From the NCBI RefSeq assembly GCF_040546815.1, contig NZ_JBEPOO010000001.1, forward strand, positions 3,720,001 to 3,784,000: a stretch of DNA of 64,000 bases, written 5' to 3'. Position 1 is the stretch's first letter; every line of letters starts with the position of its first letter. This document shows positions 44,502 through 53,232 of the stretch, one piece after another. The notes beneath the pieces are model-generated. The model was not told the DNA's origin and made no database searches. It saw only the letters and a list, made by a program, of their open reading frames with translations. The translations under genes were made by a program, and so were the position numbers. This DNA is from Devosia sp. 2618 (GTDB taxonomy: Bacteria; Pseudomonadota; Alphaproteobacteria; Rhizobiales; Devosiaceae).

Positions 44502-45134
44502 TTAGATTTCGGTAGCCTCCGACAAAGAAAGGGCATCATCAACGTCGACGCCCAGGTACCTCACCGTGTTCTCGATTTTGCTGTGGCCGAGCAGAATCTG
44601 GATCGCTCGAAGATTGCCGGTCGCCTTGTAAATCAGCGAAGCCTTGGTGCGTCGAAGAGAATGGGTGCCGTATTCCTCTGACGGCAGTCCAATCGCCGTC
44701 ACCCACTCATCGACCAGACGCGCATACTGGCGGGTGCTCAGATGCCCGTCAGGCTTTACGCGGCTGGGAAAGGCAAAGTCATCGACGGTGCCGCCCCGCC
44801 GTTCCAGCCAAGCAAGCAGACTGCTTCGTGCGTCTGCCGTAATTTCAAACTGAACTGGTCGTCCAGTCTTCTGCTGAACCACCATGGACCTGGTGCGGAT
44901 TATCGGGCCGGATACCAGGGTGCCAATCCTGATCTTCACGAGATCACACCCCCGTAACTTGCTGTCGACAGCAAGGTCGAAAAGCGCACGATCTCGCATC
45001 CGACCTTCCCGATCAAGAAAGAAGCGGATTGACCAAATCTGGCGAACCTTGAAAGCGCGTTTAGCGCCAACTTGTTTGCCGGCATTCCAGGCAGGCTTTC
45101 GTGCTGCAGCAGGATCATACTGTGAGATACCCAT
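44502..45134 (-). CDS. tyrosine recombinase / integrase, 210 aa
   Basis: Short single-domain tyrosine recombinase. All catalytic positions are visible: Arg in SKLRGCDLVKIRIG, Lys in VVQQKTGRPVQFEI, HSLRR in EYGTHSLRRTKASL, His in LLGHSKIENT, and nucleophile Tyr in TVRYLGVDVDD. It lacks the usual N-terminal core-binding domain (about 100 residues), as in a class of small chromosomal integrases of Hyphomicrobiales. SD GGAG, about 7 nt. A perfect inverted repeat lies just downstream. It may move adjacent DNA, but no attachment sites were proven. Confidence 0.9.
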   Translation of the reverse strand: MGISQYDPAAARKPAWNAGKQVGAKRAFKVRQIWSIRFFLDREGRMRDRALFDLAVDSKLRGCDLVKIRIGTLVSGPIIRTRSMVVQQKTGRPVQFEITADARSSLLAWLERRGGTVDDFAFPSRVKPDGHLSTRQYARLVDEWVTAIGLPSEEYGTHSLRRTKASLIYKATGNLRAIQILLGHSKIENTVRYLGVDVDDALSLSEATEI

Positions 45135-45260
45135 TACATTTCTCCATCGGCCAAAACGGCCGAAAGAGGAACGATTATGGCAACGTCACTATCGGCAGGT
45201 GCCGACCCCATTCCGGTCATCCGCAGACGGAATTAATGATCCCGAAAGCCGACATCAGCC

Positions 45261-46157
45261 CTAGCTCTGTAAAAGCGAGTTCTTGGCGGTATTGACGACT
45301 TGTCGCGTCAACTCCGGAAACTGGTTCTGGGCCCATCGGCTAACCTGCCAGTAGAGGGGGATATCCGTGGTTGCGCCGGGGAATAGCTCAACAAGACGCC
45401 CAGCCGCCATATGGGCTGCCACAAGGTCTATCGGGTTGAGGCTCCAACCAATTCCGAGAGTACAAGCCTCTACAAATCCATGCGTCGATGGGAGCCAATG
45501 CGTCGGCGGGGCTGGGGGTGATTCAAAATTGGCTGCTAGCCAATCCCCTTGCATGGTGTCCTTATTGTTGAATGTGAGCACAGGTGCTTGCGACATCGCT
45601 TCCGCGTTGACCCCTTTTGCGAAATGCCTTTGCATGAACTCTGGGCTGGCGGTTGCGACGTAGCGCAGATGACCTAACGCTGTAACGGTGCAGCCAGCCG
45701 CTGGCTCCGGCATTGACGTGACGGCGGCGAGAACCCGGCCTCGCTTCAACCAATCGAGCGTGTGGTCCTGATCGTCTACGGCGATGTTGAGCATCACATT
45801 GGAGCGCTTGGTGAAACCCGCCACTGCTGGCAAGAACCAGGTTCCGAGGCTGTCTGCGTTCACAGCCACATCGACAGTTACCGGTCCGCTCGAAACATCG
45901 CCAAGCTCGGGCAGTTGTACGACCAGATCGTTCTCCAACTGACCGACCAGTTCCATGTGCCGACACAGCCATGCCCCCTTGTCGGTGGGGCGGCAGGGCG
46001 TGCCACGTTCTACCAGCACCGCTCCCATACGTTCCTCAAGCTGCTTCACGCGCTGCGAGATGGCGGAGGGCGTAACGTTGAGGGCTTTCGCAGCCTTTTC
46101 GAAGCTGCCCGTGCGCACGATCGCTGCGACCGCCGAGGCGGCATTGTAATCAAGCAT
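45261..46157 (-). CDS. LysR-family regulator, ArgP/LysG type
   Basis: 298 residues. N-terminal HTH (YNAASAVAAIVRTGSFEKAAK, LNVTPSAISQRVKQLEERMG, about 1-60) and the LysR substrate-binding domain. The ArgP-type sequence and the divergent LysE-family exporter gene indicate a regulator that switches on basic amino-acid export in response to lysine, arginine or their analogues. An 8-bp perfect inverted repeat lies in the 92-bp divergent gap. Confidence 0.92.
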   Translation of the reverse strand: MLDYNAASAVAAIVRTGSFEKAAKALNVTPSAISQRVKQLEERMGAVLVERGTPCRPTDKGAWLCRHMELVGQLENDLVVQLPELGDVSSGPVTVDVAVNADSLGTWFLPAVAGFTKRSNVMLNIAVDDQDHTLDWLKRGRVLAAVTSMPEPAAGCTVTALGHLRYVATASPEFMQRHFAKGVNAEAMSQAPVLTFNNKDTMQGDWLAANFESPPAPPTHWLPSTHGFVEACTLGIGWSLNPIDLVAAHMAAGRLVELFPGATTDIPLYWQVSRWAQNQFPELTRQVVNTAKNSLLQS

Positions 46158-46174
46158 AATTAGCCATCCTTATG

Positions 46175-46206
46175 CTGCATTAATTACTTTAACTGGTCTA
46201 ATGCAG
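46175..46206. promoter_or_regulatory. inverted repeat in the argP-type/lysE divergent promoter
   Basis: CTGCATTA (46175-46182) and TAATGCAG (46199-46206), exact complements, 16 bp apart. A LysR-type binding site of this form is expected in the shared promoter; binding by the adjacent regulator is inferred. Confidence 0.6.
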
Positions 46207-46249
46207 GTTCGGCGTTTACGCCAACGGGCATGCAGCACGAATTTTCACC

Positions 46250-46861
46250 ATGAACCCGTCGATTTTCTTTACCGGCCTCGGAATGGGCCTGAGCCTTATT
46301 GTAGCCATTGGTGCGCAAAATGCCTTCGTCCTGCGACAGGGGCTCAAAGGCGAGCATGTGCTTGCTGTCAGTCTGACTTGTGCAGTCTCTGACGCTGTGC
46401 TGATCGTAATCGGCGTTACCAGCTTTGCGCGGATAGCGAACTGGCTACCTTGGGTCGATCCCGTGATGAGGCTCGGCGGCGCAGCGTTCCTCGCATGGTA
46501 TGGTGCAAGAAGCATGATGTCCGCCTTGCGCTCTACGAACACCCTTTCTGTCGAGAGCGACCAAGCTACCAAGCCGCTTTTGCCGACGCTGCTGACGTGC
46601 CTCGCCCTGACGTGGCTGAACCCCCATGTCTACCTCGACACGGTAGTCCTGCTGGGTTCAATTTCCACCCAGTTCGGTGAGCAACAATCTGCGTTTGCCG
46701 CTGGCGCAGTCACAGGATCGTTTCTGTTCTTCTTCGCCTTGGGCTTCGGCGCTTCGCTGCTGCGACCAATCTTTGCAAAGCCAGTGGCCTGGCGCATTTT
46801 AGAGGCCATAATCGCTTTGGTGATGTGGGCGATCGCGCTTAGGCTCGTCACCGGCGCATAA
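46250..46861 (+). CDS. LysE/ArgO-family amino-acid exporter
   Basis: 203 residues, six membrane segments, N-terminal GLGMGLSLIVAIGAQNAFVLRQGL typical of LysE/ArgO (the AIGAQNAFVLRQG motif is diagnostic), and LTWLNPHVYLDTVVLLG in the middle. Exports lysine/arginine when internal levels are too high. ATG 46250. Divergent from its probable regulator and followed after 21 nt by a PaiB-like gene on the same strand. Confidence 0.95.
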   Translation: MNPSIFFTGLGMGLSLIVAIGAQNAFVLRQGLKGEHVLAVSLTCAVSDAVLIVIGVTSFARIANWLPWVDPVMRLGGAAFLAWYGARSMMSALRSTNTLSVESDQATKPLLPTLLTCLALTWLNPHVYLDTVVLLGSISTQFGEQQSAFAAGAVTGSFLFFFALGFGASLLRPIFAKPVAWRILEAIIALVMWAIALRLVTGA

Positions 46862-46882
46862 CGTTTCTGATCGGAGTGACTG

Positions 46883-47503
46883 ATGTACCTACCCGACCAT
46901 TTCAAGGAAGTTGATCCCGCCGAAATTGCGTCGATCATTGCCGGCGCACCCTTGGCCTGCGTGGTTGCAAATTCTTCGGAGGGCCTGGTCGCCAACCATG
47001 TGCCCCTCATGTTCGACAAGAGCGGCGACCTGATCGGGCACTTTGCTATTGCTAACGATATGCATCGCACCGTTGCAGATGGTCAGGAGGTTATGGCCAT
47101 CTTTCGCGGGCTCGACGGTTACATTTCGCCCAATAGCTACCCCTCGAAGCTGGAACATCATCGCCATGTGCCGACCTGGAATTACCAGGTGGTGCACATT
47201 CATGGCATCATTACTTTCCAGCACGACGAACGCAGCAAGCGGGCTGCGATCGGTTTATTGACCCGCGACCAGGAACGCCGGGTCAACGGTGATAGGGCCT
47301 GGAGAATGGCCGATGCACCAGCCGACTATATGCTCGACATGATCGGCAAGATTGTTGCGTTACGGATTTCGGTGACACGCACGATCGCAAAATCCAAGCT
47401 CAGCCAAAACCGGGATCAACGTGACTTCGACGGAGCAGTTGAGGAGCTGAAGGCACACGGTGACCAAGCCCTGGCCGAGCGTATGGTCGCAAAGCGGAAC
47501 TGA
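46883..47503 (+). CDS. FMN-binding PaiB-like protein
   Basis: 206 residues of the PaiB/FMN-binding split-barrel family: MYLPDHFKEVDPAEIASIIAGAP, ANHVPLMFDK, and PSKLEHHRHVPTWNYQVVHIHG (the conserved VPTWNY motif). B. subtilis PaiB represses sporulation and protease genes; the biochemical role in proteobacteria is unclear. GGAG 6 nt before ATG. Probably co-transcribed with the exporter. Confidence 0.9.
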   Translation: MYLPDHFKEVDPAEIASIIAGAPLACVVANSSEGLVANHVPLMFDKSGDLIGHFAIANDMHRTVADGQEVMAIFRGLDGYISPNSYPSKLEHHRHVPTWNYQVVHIHGIITFQHDERSKRAAIGLLTRDQERRVNGDRAWRMADAPADYMLDMIGKIVALRISVTRTIAKSKLSQNRDQRDFDGAVEELKAHGDQALAERMVAKRN

Positions 47504-47843
47504 TGTCTTTCGCTCATATTCGCGTCAGCTAGATGTCTGCTCCAAGGGATTTTAGCGAAAGAGCTGACAGTCCGGAATCCACCCCATAGACGTCACCGGC
47601 ATTCTGGTGATGCGAGAATTACTCCAGCGGCAGGACCCGTGCACACCGCCGCCATAGCTCACGACAGCTTCGGAGGCCTGCTGAACAGGCCCCCCCGAAA
47701 TCAGCTTCCGTAGCAATCCACGGGAATTTACTTTCCTGAGGGCCGCGGGACAATCCGTTCCCAGAGGAAACTGCAGTCCAGCCTTCCAGCCGCCTAGTGA
47801 ACGACTCTGTCGCGGGCGAAGGTGGACCGTGCTTGGCTATTTA
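47504..47843. other. 340 bp without a gene
   Basis: No coding frame or known riboswitch pattern found. It ends at the promoter of the siderophore-binding-protein gene. Confidence 0.4.
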
Positions 47844-47872
47844 TTGACAAAAAATGTCACCTTATTTAGATC
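47844..47872 (+). promoter_or_regulatory. promoter with IRO box (RirA site) for the siderophore-binding protein
   Basis: -35 TTGACA (47844-47849), 17-bp spacer, -10-like TAGATC (47867-47872). The sequence TGA-N9-TCA at 47845-47859 overlaps the -35 and fits the rhizobial iron-responsive (RirA) operator. Iron repression is inferred. Confidence 0.7.
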
Positions 47873-47910
47873 GGCACCCACCGGTACAATCCGCCGATTA
47901 GGAAAGACCC

Positions 47911-48882
47911 ATGACTAGGCCAATTCGCTTGATCGCCATGACGACAGTCGCCACTCTCGCTCTGCTAGGCTCGGGGATGGCCGAAGAATGGAGCTGGACG
48001 GATGCCTCAGGCAAAGAAATCGTGCTCGATCATACGCCGAAGCGCATCGTCATGTGGGCGAACAGTGCCGCCGCCCTCATGCCGCTCGGCATCACACCGG
48101 TGGGAGTATTCGCGGATGAGGACCCCAAGATCGATCCAAACCTGCGCTACCTGGATCTGACAGGGGTCGATATCGTTTCCGAAACTTGGGAGAGCGTGGA
48201 TGCAGAGCGCATCCTCGCGCTCGATCCAGATTTAATCATCACCGAGTTCTGGCTGGCCGATCGATCATATGCTGGTGCCATTGCGGTGGGGGGAACGCAG
48301 ACGCAGCTCGAGAAAGCCATCCCCATCATCGGCATCGCTCAAGGCAGTTCGATCGTGACCATGATCGAAGACTATACAGCATTGGCAATTGCACTGGGTA
48401 TTCCGCCGGACGATACGCGACTGACCGAAGGGCGGGCCAGTTTCGAAGACGCGCGGGACGGCTTCAAGGCTGCGCTGGCGGCCAAACCTGGCTTGCAGGT
48501 TCTCGCCGGCGGTGCGAGCGAAGACGAACTTTATCTCGCCGTTGCCCACAACATTGCTGAGCTTTCAGATTTTGCCAGTTGGGGCATGAATTTTGTCGAT
48601 GTCGGGCAGGGAGATGAGATCAATGCGCATTACAATTTCCTCTCTTGGGAAAACATCCAGGACTACCCAGCTGACCTTTTCATGGTCGACGCCCGGACTG
48701 GGAAGGAAGATATTTACGCGACGTTGGCGAACCACCCATTGGCCAACCGCATTCCGGCTGTCGCCGCTGAGCAGTTGACCGATTGGCCCGCTTACTGGTT
48801 GCGCAGCTATGACGCCTATGCCGCCGAGCTGCTCCGGCTTACGTCTGTGATCACAACGCTAGATTCTGACGTGGTGCCGTAG
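47911..48882 (+). CDS. iron-siderophore-type periplasmic binding protein
   Basis: 323 residues, FecB/FepB class (PF01497). Signal peptide MTRPIRLIAMTTVATLALLG, then WTDASGKEIVLDHTPKRIVMWANSAAALM, ERILALDPDLIITEFW and a C-terminal LLRLTSV helix. An importer needs permease and ATPase genes, and none lie next to it; it may feed a system elsewhere. A RirA-like operator overlaps its -35. The leader after -10 is about 38 nt, with AGGAAAG before ATG 47911. Confidence 0.88.
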   Translation: MTRPIRLIAMTTVATLALLGSGMAEEWSWTDASGKEIVLDHTPKRIVMWANSAAALMPLGITPVGVFADEDPKIDPNLRYLDLTGVDIVSETWESVDAERILALDPDLIITEFWLADRSYAGAIAVGGTQTQLEKAIPIIGIAQGSSIVTMIEDYTALAIALGIPPDDTRLTEGRASFEDARDGFKAALAAKPGLQVLAGGASEDELYLAVAHNIAELSDFASWGMNFVDVGQGDEINAHYNFLSWENIQDYPADLFMVDARTGKEDIYATLANHPLANRIPAVAAEQLTDWPAYWLRSYDAYAAELLRLTSVITTLDSDVVP

Positions 48883-49003
48883 GGCTAGCCAATTTGACCT
48901 TGCTTGAAGTACGGAAGCAAAACTAATGGAACTGCGCTGTGTCGGGCGGTTTTGTCATTGATTGCTCTCGACCCAAGCCCAAAAGGCTGACGATCCTGCA
49001 GCG

Positions 49004-49411
49004 TCATCGCAAGTCTATTTCGACATCAAACCCTCCGACGATCAACCTTCGGCCGTCGAACACGGGCTCTTCGTCCATGGTGGCCTGTATGCGGGGATCT
49101 ACCACTACGGCCTTTACTGCATAATCGCGTACCTCGCGGCTTGGCCACTCAGTTATCGAGACCACAGCAGTCTCACCTTCACCGGCTCCTGCAAGTCTTC
49201 TAAGGTTTGGCAAATCGCCAGGCGAATAATCATTCATGGCATCTGCAGCGTGGAAATCTGCATCATCACTCGCCTCCTCGGATTGCCAACAATCGAGGAC
49301 ACGAACTGCACCATATTCGCGGTAGATTTCAGCGATCCGGGCAGAAAACGCGAGATACTCAGCTTTATGGTCCGTGCGCACAGGCACAATAGTGATGTCA
49401 CAGAAAGCCAT
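49004..49411 (-). CDS. DUF1428-family protein
   Basis: 135 residues with the family pattern: FCDITIVPVRTDHKAEYLAF, GAVRVLDCW, and a second half VVSITEWPSREVRDYAVKAV then FDGRRLIVGGFDVEID. The middle (about 46-70) is unusually long and acidic/loop-like compared with typical members. A ferredoxin-like dimeric alpha/beta-barrel fold is expected; the reaction is unknown. Confidence 0.75.
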   Translation of the reverse strand: MAFCDITIVPVRTDHKAEYLAFSARIAEIYREYGAVRVLDCWQSEEASDDADFHAADAMNDYSPGDLPNLRRLAGAGEGETAVVSITEWPSREVRDYAVKAVVVDPRIQATMDEEPVFDGRRLIVGGFDVEIDLR

Positions 49412-49880
49412 TGTCTCTCTCTCAGTGGTGCAACTCGGGCAAAGATGGATCAGCGCGTGGACGCTGACAACGCCGTTTATTTTGAAACCGTCTCCCGCGA
49501 TGTACCGCTATTTGCTCGCTCAACCGTTCGCTCCCAAAACACGGCCGGCGTCCCCAACCAAGTCGGGCTCCGAACTTGGAACCAATGATCCGCAGCCGCA
49601 TTCTCAGAGCCGAGACCTGGCTAATTTTGGTGTCGACGCAATCACACCTCAACCATGCCGGGTCTCACCAAAAGCCGCCGCATGTTGCCACCAGAGCACA
49701 TGAGAGGCGGCTTTTCTGTCAATGTTCAGCTTATAACTCGCGTAGGAGCTGGGCGGGGCGAGCTGGCGGCTTGGGACACCGGCTCAAGCCCCTGCGACCT
49801 AAAAGAGCCGCAGCCTGATCAAATGTCTTGGGCTGCCGAAACGATATTCGACATTCGTCTAATTGAGTATGCGCCCTAAC
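49412..49880. other. 469 bp without a gene; holds one copy of a 46-nt repeat
   Basis: Contains 49481-49525 (TTTGAAACCG...TCTCCCGCG...CTCAACC), similar to 54751-54797 at about 39 of 47 aligned positions by eye. Otherwise no coding frame, promoter or insertion-sequence end is recognised. Confidence 0.4.
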
Positions 49881-49908
49881 AAAAAGGCCCCGCGCTGGGG
49901 CGGGGCAG
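49881..49908 (-). terminator. terminator hairpin (distal copy)
   Basis: GCCCCGC...GCGGGGC stem with a TTTTTG tail on the - strand; the twin of the hairpin at 49988. Confidence 0.65.
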
Positions 49909-49987
49909 TTTCTTGCTGGCGAAACGATGGAGGTCTTCCAGCTTTCGCAGTCCGGTATTTTACTCATGGCGTGGACAGCTTCAATAC

Positions 49988-50012
49988 AAAAAGGCCCCGC
50001 CGGAGCGGGGCA
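49988..50012 (-). terminator. terminator of the Mn catalase gene
   Basis: GCCCCGC-CGGA-GCGGGGC, a perfect 7-bp stem, followed on the - strand by CTTTTTGT; 142 nt after the catalase stop. A second similar hairpin about 105 bp further on gives a tandem arrangement. Confidence 0.75.
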
Positions 50013-50153
50013 GTGGATCACAGCATGATGGGACGCTAACAAGCCGCGTCATGGTTTTAATGCTCAAGAGTAGGGCCGCTACCAACAAAAGCCCGCCGGC
50101 CACATCGCCACACCCAGCCGGCGAACTGAGGCGGCGTTGCCGCCCCAATTCGT

Positions 50154-51080
50154 TTACCGGGAAGCCTGGTAGAGCTTGGATGCGATTTCGTAGAATTCCT
50201 CGGGGGCGTAGTCCGGCGTAAAGGCGGATGGTACACCCTGCAACTGCTGCATTTTACCTCCTTCGGGAATGCCTTCCACAACTTCCAGCGGGCCGGGAGG
50301 ATCGCCTGGCAGGGCGACTTCGTCGTTCGACCAAATCCCGGATATCTCTTTGTAGTCGTCTTGGCTCCACGTGTAGAGCCGACGGTGAGAGCCCTCATCG
50401 AGATACTTCTGGCATTCGGGAATTTTGGACAAATTGATATTCGGCGTTGGAAGCATCTTTTCGATTTCAACGCCCGTCAGCTTCTTGATTGCCAACGCAT
50501 AGGAATGCGCATGGACGGATCCTCTCACCAACAGATAGCCACAGACTTCCCGGCCTGTCGGATCCGAAAGCGTTTCATACACCCGCAGTTTATGCAGCCG
50601 TGCGCCGCATTCCAGGTGGAAGTTGTGCAGCAAATCGAAAATCACATTGCCGGTGGTGGTGATGAAATCATTGTTCCACGACACGCCATTGCTGTTGACC
50701 GGCGTCGCGCCACCACCATTCGCGAAGAAAGCCGACGCCAGACGAATGTCCTGCATCGCCTCAAAAGGTGACTTCGAGATGTCACCGCCATCGCCCTTGT
50801 CGCCCTTTGGCTTCTCGGGGCCATTGTTGATCATGGCGACGCCATTGCTTACCAATTCAACGTGGGCGAGTTCTTCTGCGGTGATCGAGGCCACGAGCGA
50901 GTAAAATGGGCGTAACTTGTCCTTGCTCCGAAAATTGAAGCTCTGAAACATGTAGTTTCCGAGCGTGGACATCTCGCCGTACTTTCCACCGAGTAGTTCT
51001 TGGAGTGCAGCGGCGGCGTTTGGATCCTGCTTCTTCGGAGGCGGAAGGTCCGTAATCAACCTATCGACACGCATAAACAT
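50154..51080 (-). CDS. manganese catalase
   Basis: Non-haem dimanganese catalase dismutating hydrogen peroxide. 308 residues with a ferritin-like core: ALQELLGGKYGEMSTLGNYMFQSFNFR, ITAEELAHVELV (Glu/His ligands), NFHLECGARLHKLRVYE, and GYLLVRGSVHAHSYALAIKKLTG. A perfect EcfG promoter (51109-51133) and a close SD (AAGGAG) show general-stress control. Monocistronic, ended by tandem terminators. Confidence 0.94.
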   Translation of the reverse strand: MFMRVDRLITDLPPPKKQDPNAAAALQELLGGKYGEMSTLGNYMFQSFNFRSKDKLRPFYSLVASITAEELAHVELVSNGVAMINNGPEKPKGDKGDGGDISKSPFEAMQDIRLASAFFANGGGATPVNSNGVSWNNDFITTTGNVIFDLLHNFHLECGARLHKLRVYETLSDPTGREVCGYLLVRGSVHAHSYALAIKKLTGVEIEKMLPTPNINLSKIPECQKYLDEGSHRRLYTWSQDDYKEISGIWSNDEVALPGDPPGPLEVVEGIPEGGKMQQLQGVPSAFTPDYAPEEFYEIASKLYQASR

Positions 51081-51108
51081 CGGCCATCTCCTTTGTAGGG
51101 TCGACGCT

Positions 51109-51133
51109 AACGGTATCGGGAGCTGAGCGTTCC
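51109..51133 (-). promoter_or_regulatory. EcfG (general stress sigma) promoter of the Mn catalase gene
   Basis: On the - strand GGAAC, 16-bp spacer, CGTT: an exact match to the alphaproteobacterial EcfG consensus (GGAAC-N16/17-CGTT), ending 29 bp before the start codon. Confidence 0.8.
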
Positions 51134-51259
51134 ATTGGAACGTGCTTGAGCCGCACTCACGCTTCCTGGCAGGTGTTTCTCAGGGCAACGCTGTTGTGTG
51201 CCGACCAGCTGCAGTTACACGCACGAGTCTCGTGCCGGCGCCTTTCTTTGGTCGCGAAA

Positions 51260-53098
51260 TCACACATCGATTGTCCACAACGCTGTCCATGGCCCCAGCT
51301 GCCCTTCAGCCACAAACCCCTGGAGAAAGACGCGGCGGCCAATGACACTCGGCACGTTGGTTTGCGTACTGCCGTTGAGGTTGGCATAAAGTCGCAAAGT
51401 GCTGCCATCGCCCATTCGCCAACTCACCAGGACGCTATTGGATCCAAGCACGTCGTAGTCCGAGGCAAACCCCTGCTGGTTGGTCAGCCGAGGAATGATC
51501 TCCATTTTTCGGAGGTCAATGAGCGACCGATAGTGCTTCAGCCAGTCAGCGTGGAGCGCGCTCTCGAGCGTTTCCCAGTCCAACTTTGCCGAATTGAAGG
51601 TCTTGGTGCTGGTCGGGTCGACTGCGTCCTCAACGTCCGGCTTGTTTGGGTCTTCATGCTCCGGCGTGCTTTTCAGTTCCTCCTGTCGTCCTTTGCGCAC
51701 TGCGTCGCGCAGCTCGGCCGGGACATCGGAAAAGAACGGGAAGGGCCGCTCACTTGCCCATTCCTCGCCCATAAAAAGCATCGGGATCTGTGGAGAGAGC
51801 AAATAGACCGCGGTCAGCGCCTTGACGGCGTCGTCGTTCGCCAGGCGCGTGATCCGATCACCTTTTATCCGGTTGCCGATCTGGTCATGGTCCTGCATGT
51901 AGACGACAAATGACGTGGACGGCAGTCCCTCGCTTGGCTCGCCCAGGGCCATACCCTCGTGCGGTTTCATTTCGCCCTGATAGGCAAAGCCCTCGGCCAA
52001 TGCGCGTCCCAGTTTGTCACATCGTTGATCGAGGTCTTCGAAGTCGGCGTAGTAGCCGGTATTTTCACCTGTAGCCGCAGCGTGCAGCAGGTGGTGCAGA
52101 TCATCATTCCATTGCGACGTGTAGTGGATCGGCTCAGACTCGCTGTTTCGGCGCAACCAGAGTTCCTGATTGTCCGAGTTCTCTATGATCAGGTGTGTGT
52201 GCCGATGCGGCCGCGACGCTCGTGTGCGGGCCGCCAGCAATTCGAGGATGTGGCTGGGGCTGTCGTCGGTCATTGTGTGTACCGAGTCAAAGCGCAGGCC
52301 ATCGAGATTGAACTCGTTCACCCAATAAAGGGCACTCTCGATCGTCAGCTCCCGCACAACGGCGGCGTCTGGGCCATCAAAATTGATGGCTTCGCCCCAT
52401 GGGCTCTTATGGCGGTCAGTAAAAAGCGGCGCGACCCTCGGGAGATAGTTTCCGTGTGGTCCAAAATGATTGTAGACCACGTCGAGGAACACCATCAGTG
52501 ACAGGCTATGAGCTTCGTCAATGAAGGCCTTCAGGTCCTCGGGCCTGCCATAGCTCGCATCAGGAGCAAACCACATGGCACCGTCATAGCCCCAATTGAA
52601 CTTCCCATAGAAATCCGCGACCGGCATGATCTGAATGGCCGTTACGCCGAGCCTAGCGAGATGGTCGAGCTTTGCCGCCGCAGCGGAGAACGTGCCTTCT
52701 TTGGTAAACGTGCCGATGTGGATTTCATAAATGATGGCTTCTTCCCAAGGACGCCCCGTCCACCCTGCGTCGTTCCAACGGTAAGTTTGCGGGTCGACCA
52801 CCTCGCTGAAGCCGTGAACATCGTCCGGCTGGTAACGCGATGATGGATCTGGAATTTCGGCGCCATCTGGCAGCACATATTTGTAGTGCGCTCCAGCCTG
52901 GACATCCTCCACGTCAAGTCGATGCCACCCATCTCCAACGGCTTCGAGTTCCAGAAGCGACCGCCGCCCTTTGATCTTGAGCCGCATGATCTTGCACTTA
53001 GGCGCCCATATTTTGAAGCGTGTCCCGCGATCTCGAGTTTCAGCACCAAATCGCATTTTGTGGCTTCGGATTAATCCACTCGGACTTGCACGCCGCAT
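51260..53098 (-). CDS. treZ: malto-oligosyltrehalose trehalohydrolase
   Basis: GH13 enzyme releasing trehalose from maltooligosyl trehalose. 612 residues: N-terminal starch-binding-like domain (RFKIWAPKCKIMRLKIKG), (beta/alpha)8 barrel with nucleophile Asp in DGLRFDSVHTM, acid/base Glu in LIIENSDN, and the third carboxylate in DHDQIGNR. ATG 53098 is favoured (GAGG 6 nt upstream) over GTG 53110 and ATG 53056. treY is not adjacent, so the pathway must be completed elsewhere. Perfect EcfG promoter upstream; trehalose is a stress protectant. Confidence 0.92.
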   Translation of the reverse strand: MRRASPSGLIRSHKMRFGAETRDRGTRFKIWAPKCKIMRLKIKGRRSLLELEAVGDGWHRLDVEDVQAGAHYKYVLPDGAEIPDPSSRYQPDDVHGFSEVVDPQTYRWNDAGWTGRPWEEAIIYEIHIGTFTKEGTFSAAAAKLDHLARLGVTAIQIMPVADFYGKFNWGYDGAMWFAPDASYGRPEDLKAFIDEAHSLSLMVFLDVVYNHFGPHGNYLPRVAPLFTDRHKSPWGEAINFDGPDAAVVRELTIESALYWVNEFNLDGLRFDSVHTMTDDSPSHILELLAARTRASRPHRHTHLIIENSDNQELWLRRNSESEPIHYTSQWNDDLHHLLHAAATGENTGYYADFEDLDQRCDKLGRALAEGFAYQGEMKPHEGMALGEPSEGLPSTSFVVYMQDHDQIGNRIKGDRITRLANDDAVKALTAVYLLSPQIPMLFMGEEWASERPFPFFSDVPAELRDAVRKGRQEELKSTPEHEDPNKPDVEDAVDPTSTKTFNSAKLDWETLESALHADWLKHYRSLIDLRKMEIIPRLTNQQGFASDYDVLGSNSVLVSWRMGDGSTLRLYANLNGSTQTNVPSVIGRRVFLQGFVAEGQLGPWTALWTIDV

Positions 53099-53181
53099 AT
53101 TTCGCCTCACCCATTACGCCAGGATCGCCGCCGCGCTGGTGGGGCACTGAGTGTGCTGTGGCAGCGGAATAGGCGCTCTGT

Positions 53182-53206
53182 AACGACTTGCCGCCAAGAC
53201 CGTTCC
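53182..53206 (-). promoter_or_regulatory. EcfG promoter of treZ
   Basis: GGAAC, 16-bp spacer, CGTT (read on the - strand), about 84 bp before the treZ start; a second exact match within 2.1 kb of the catalase promoter. Confidence 0.8.
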
Positions 53207-53232
53207 GCCGGATTGTAAGCAACCAGCGCTTC

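Noticed and set aside
45177..45227. A 16-codon + strand frame with SD AGAGGA between the recombinase and LysR genes
   Set aside because: No downstream gene on this strand to act on as a leader peptide; likely chance.
47504..47843. Possible riboswitch upstream of the siderophore-binding-protein gene
   Set aside because: No B12, TPP or other consensus box could be matched, and the promoter at 47844 lies downstream of this region.
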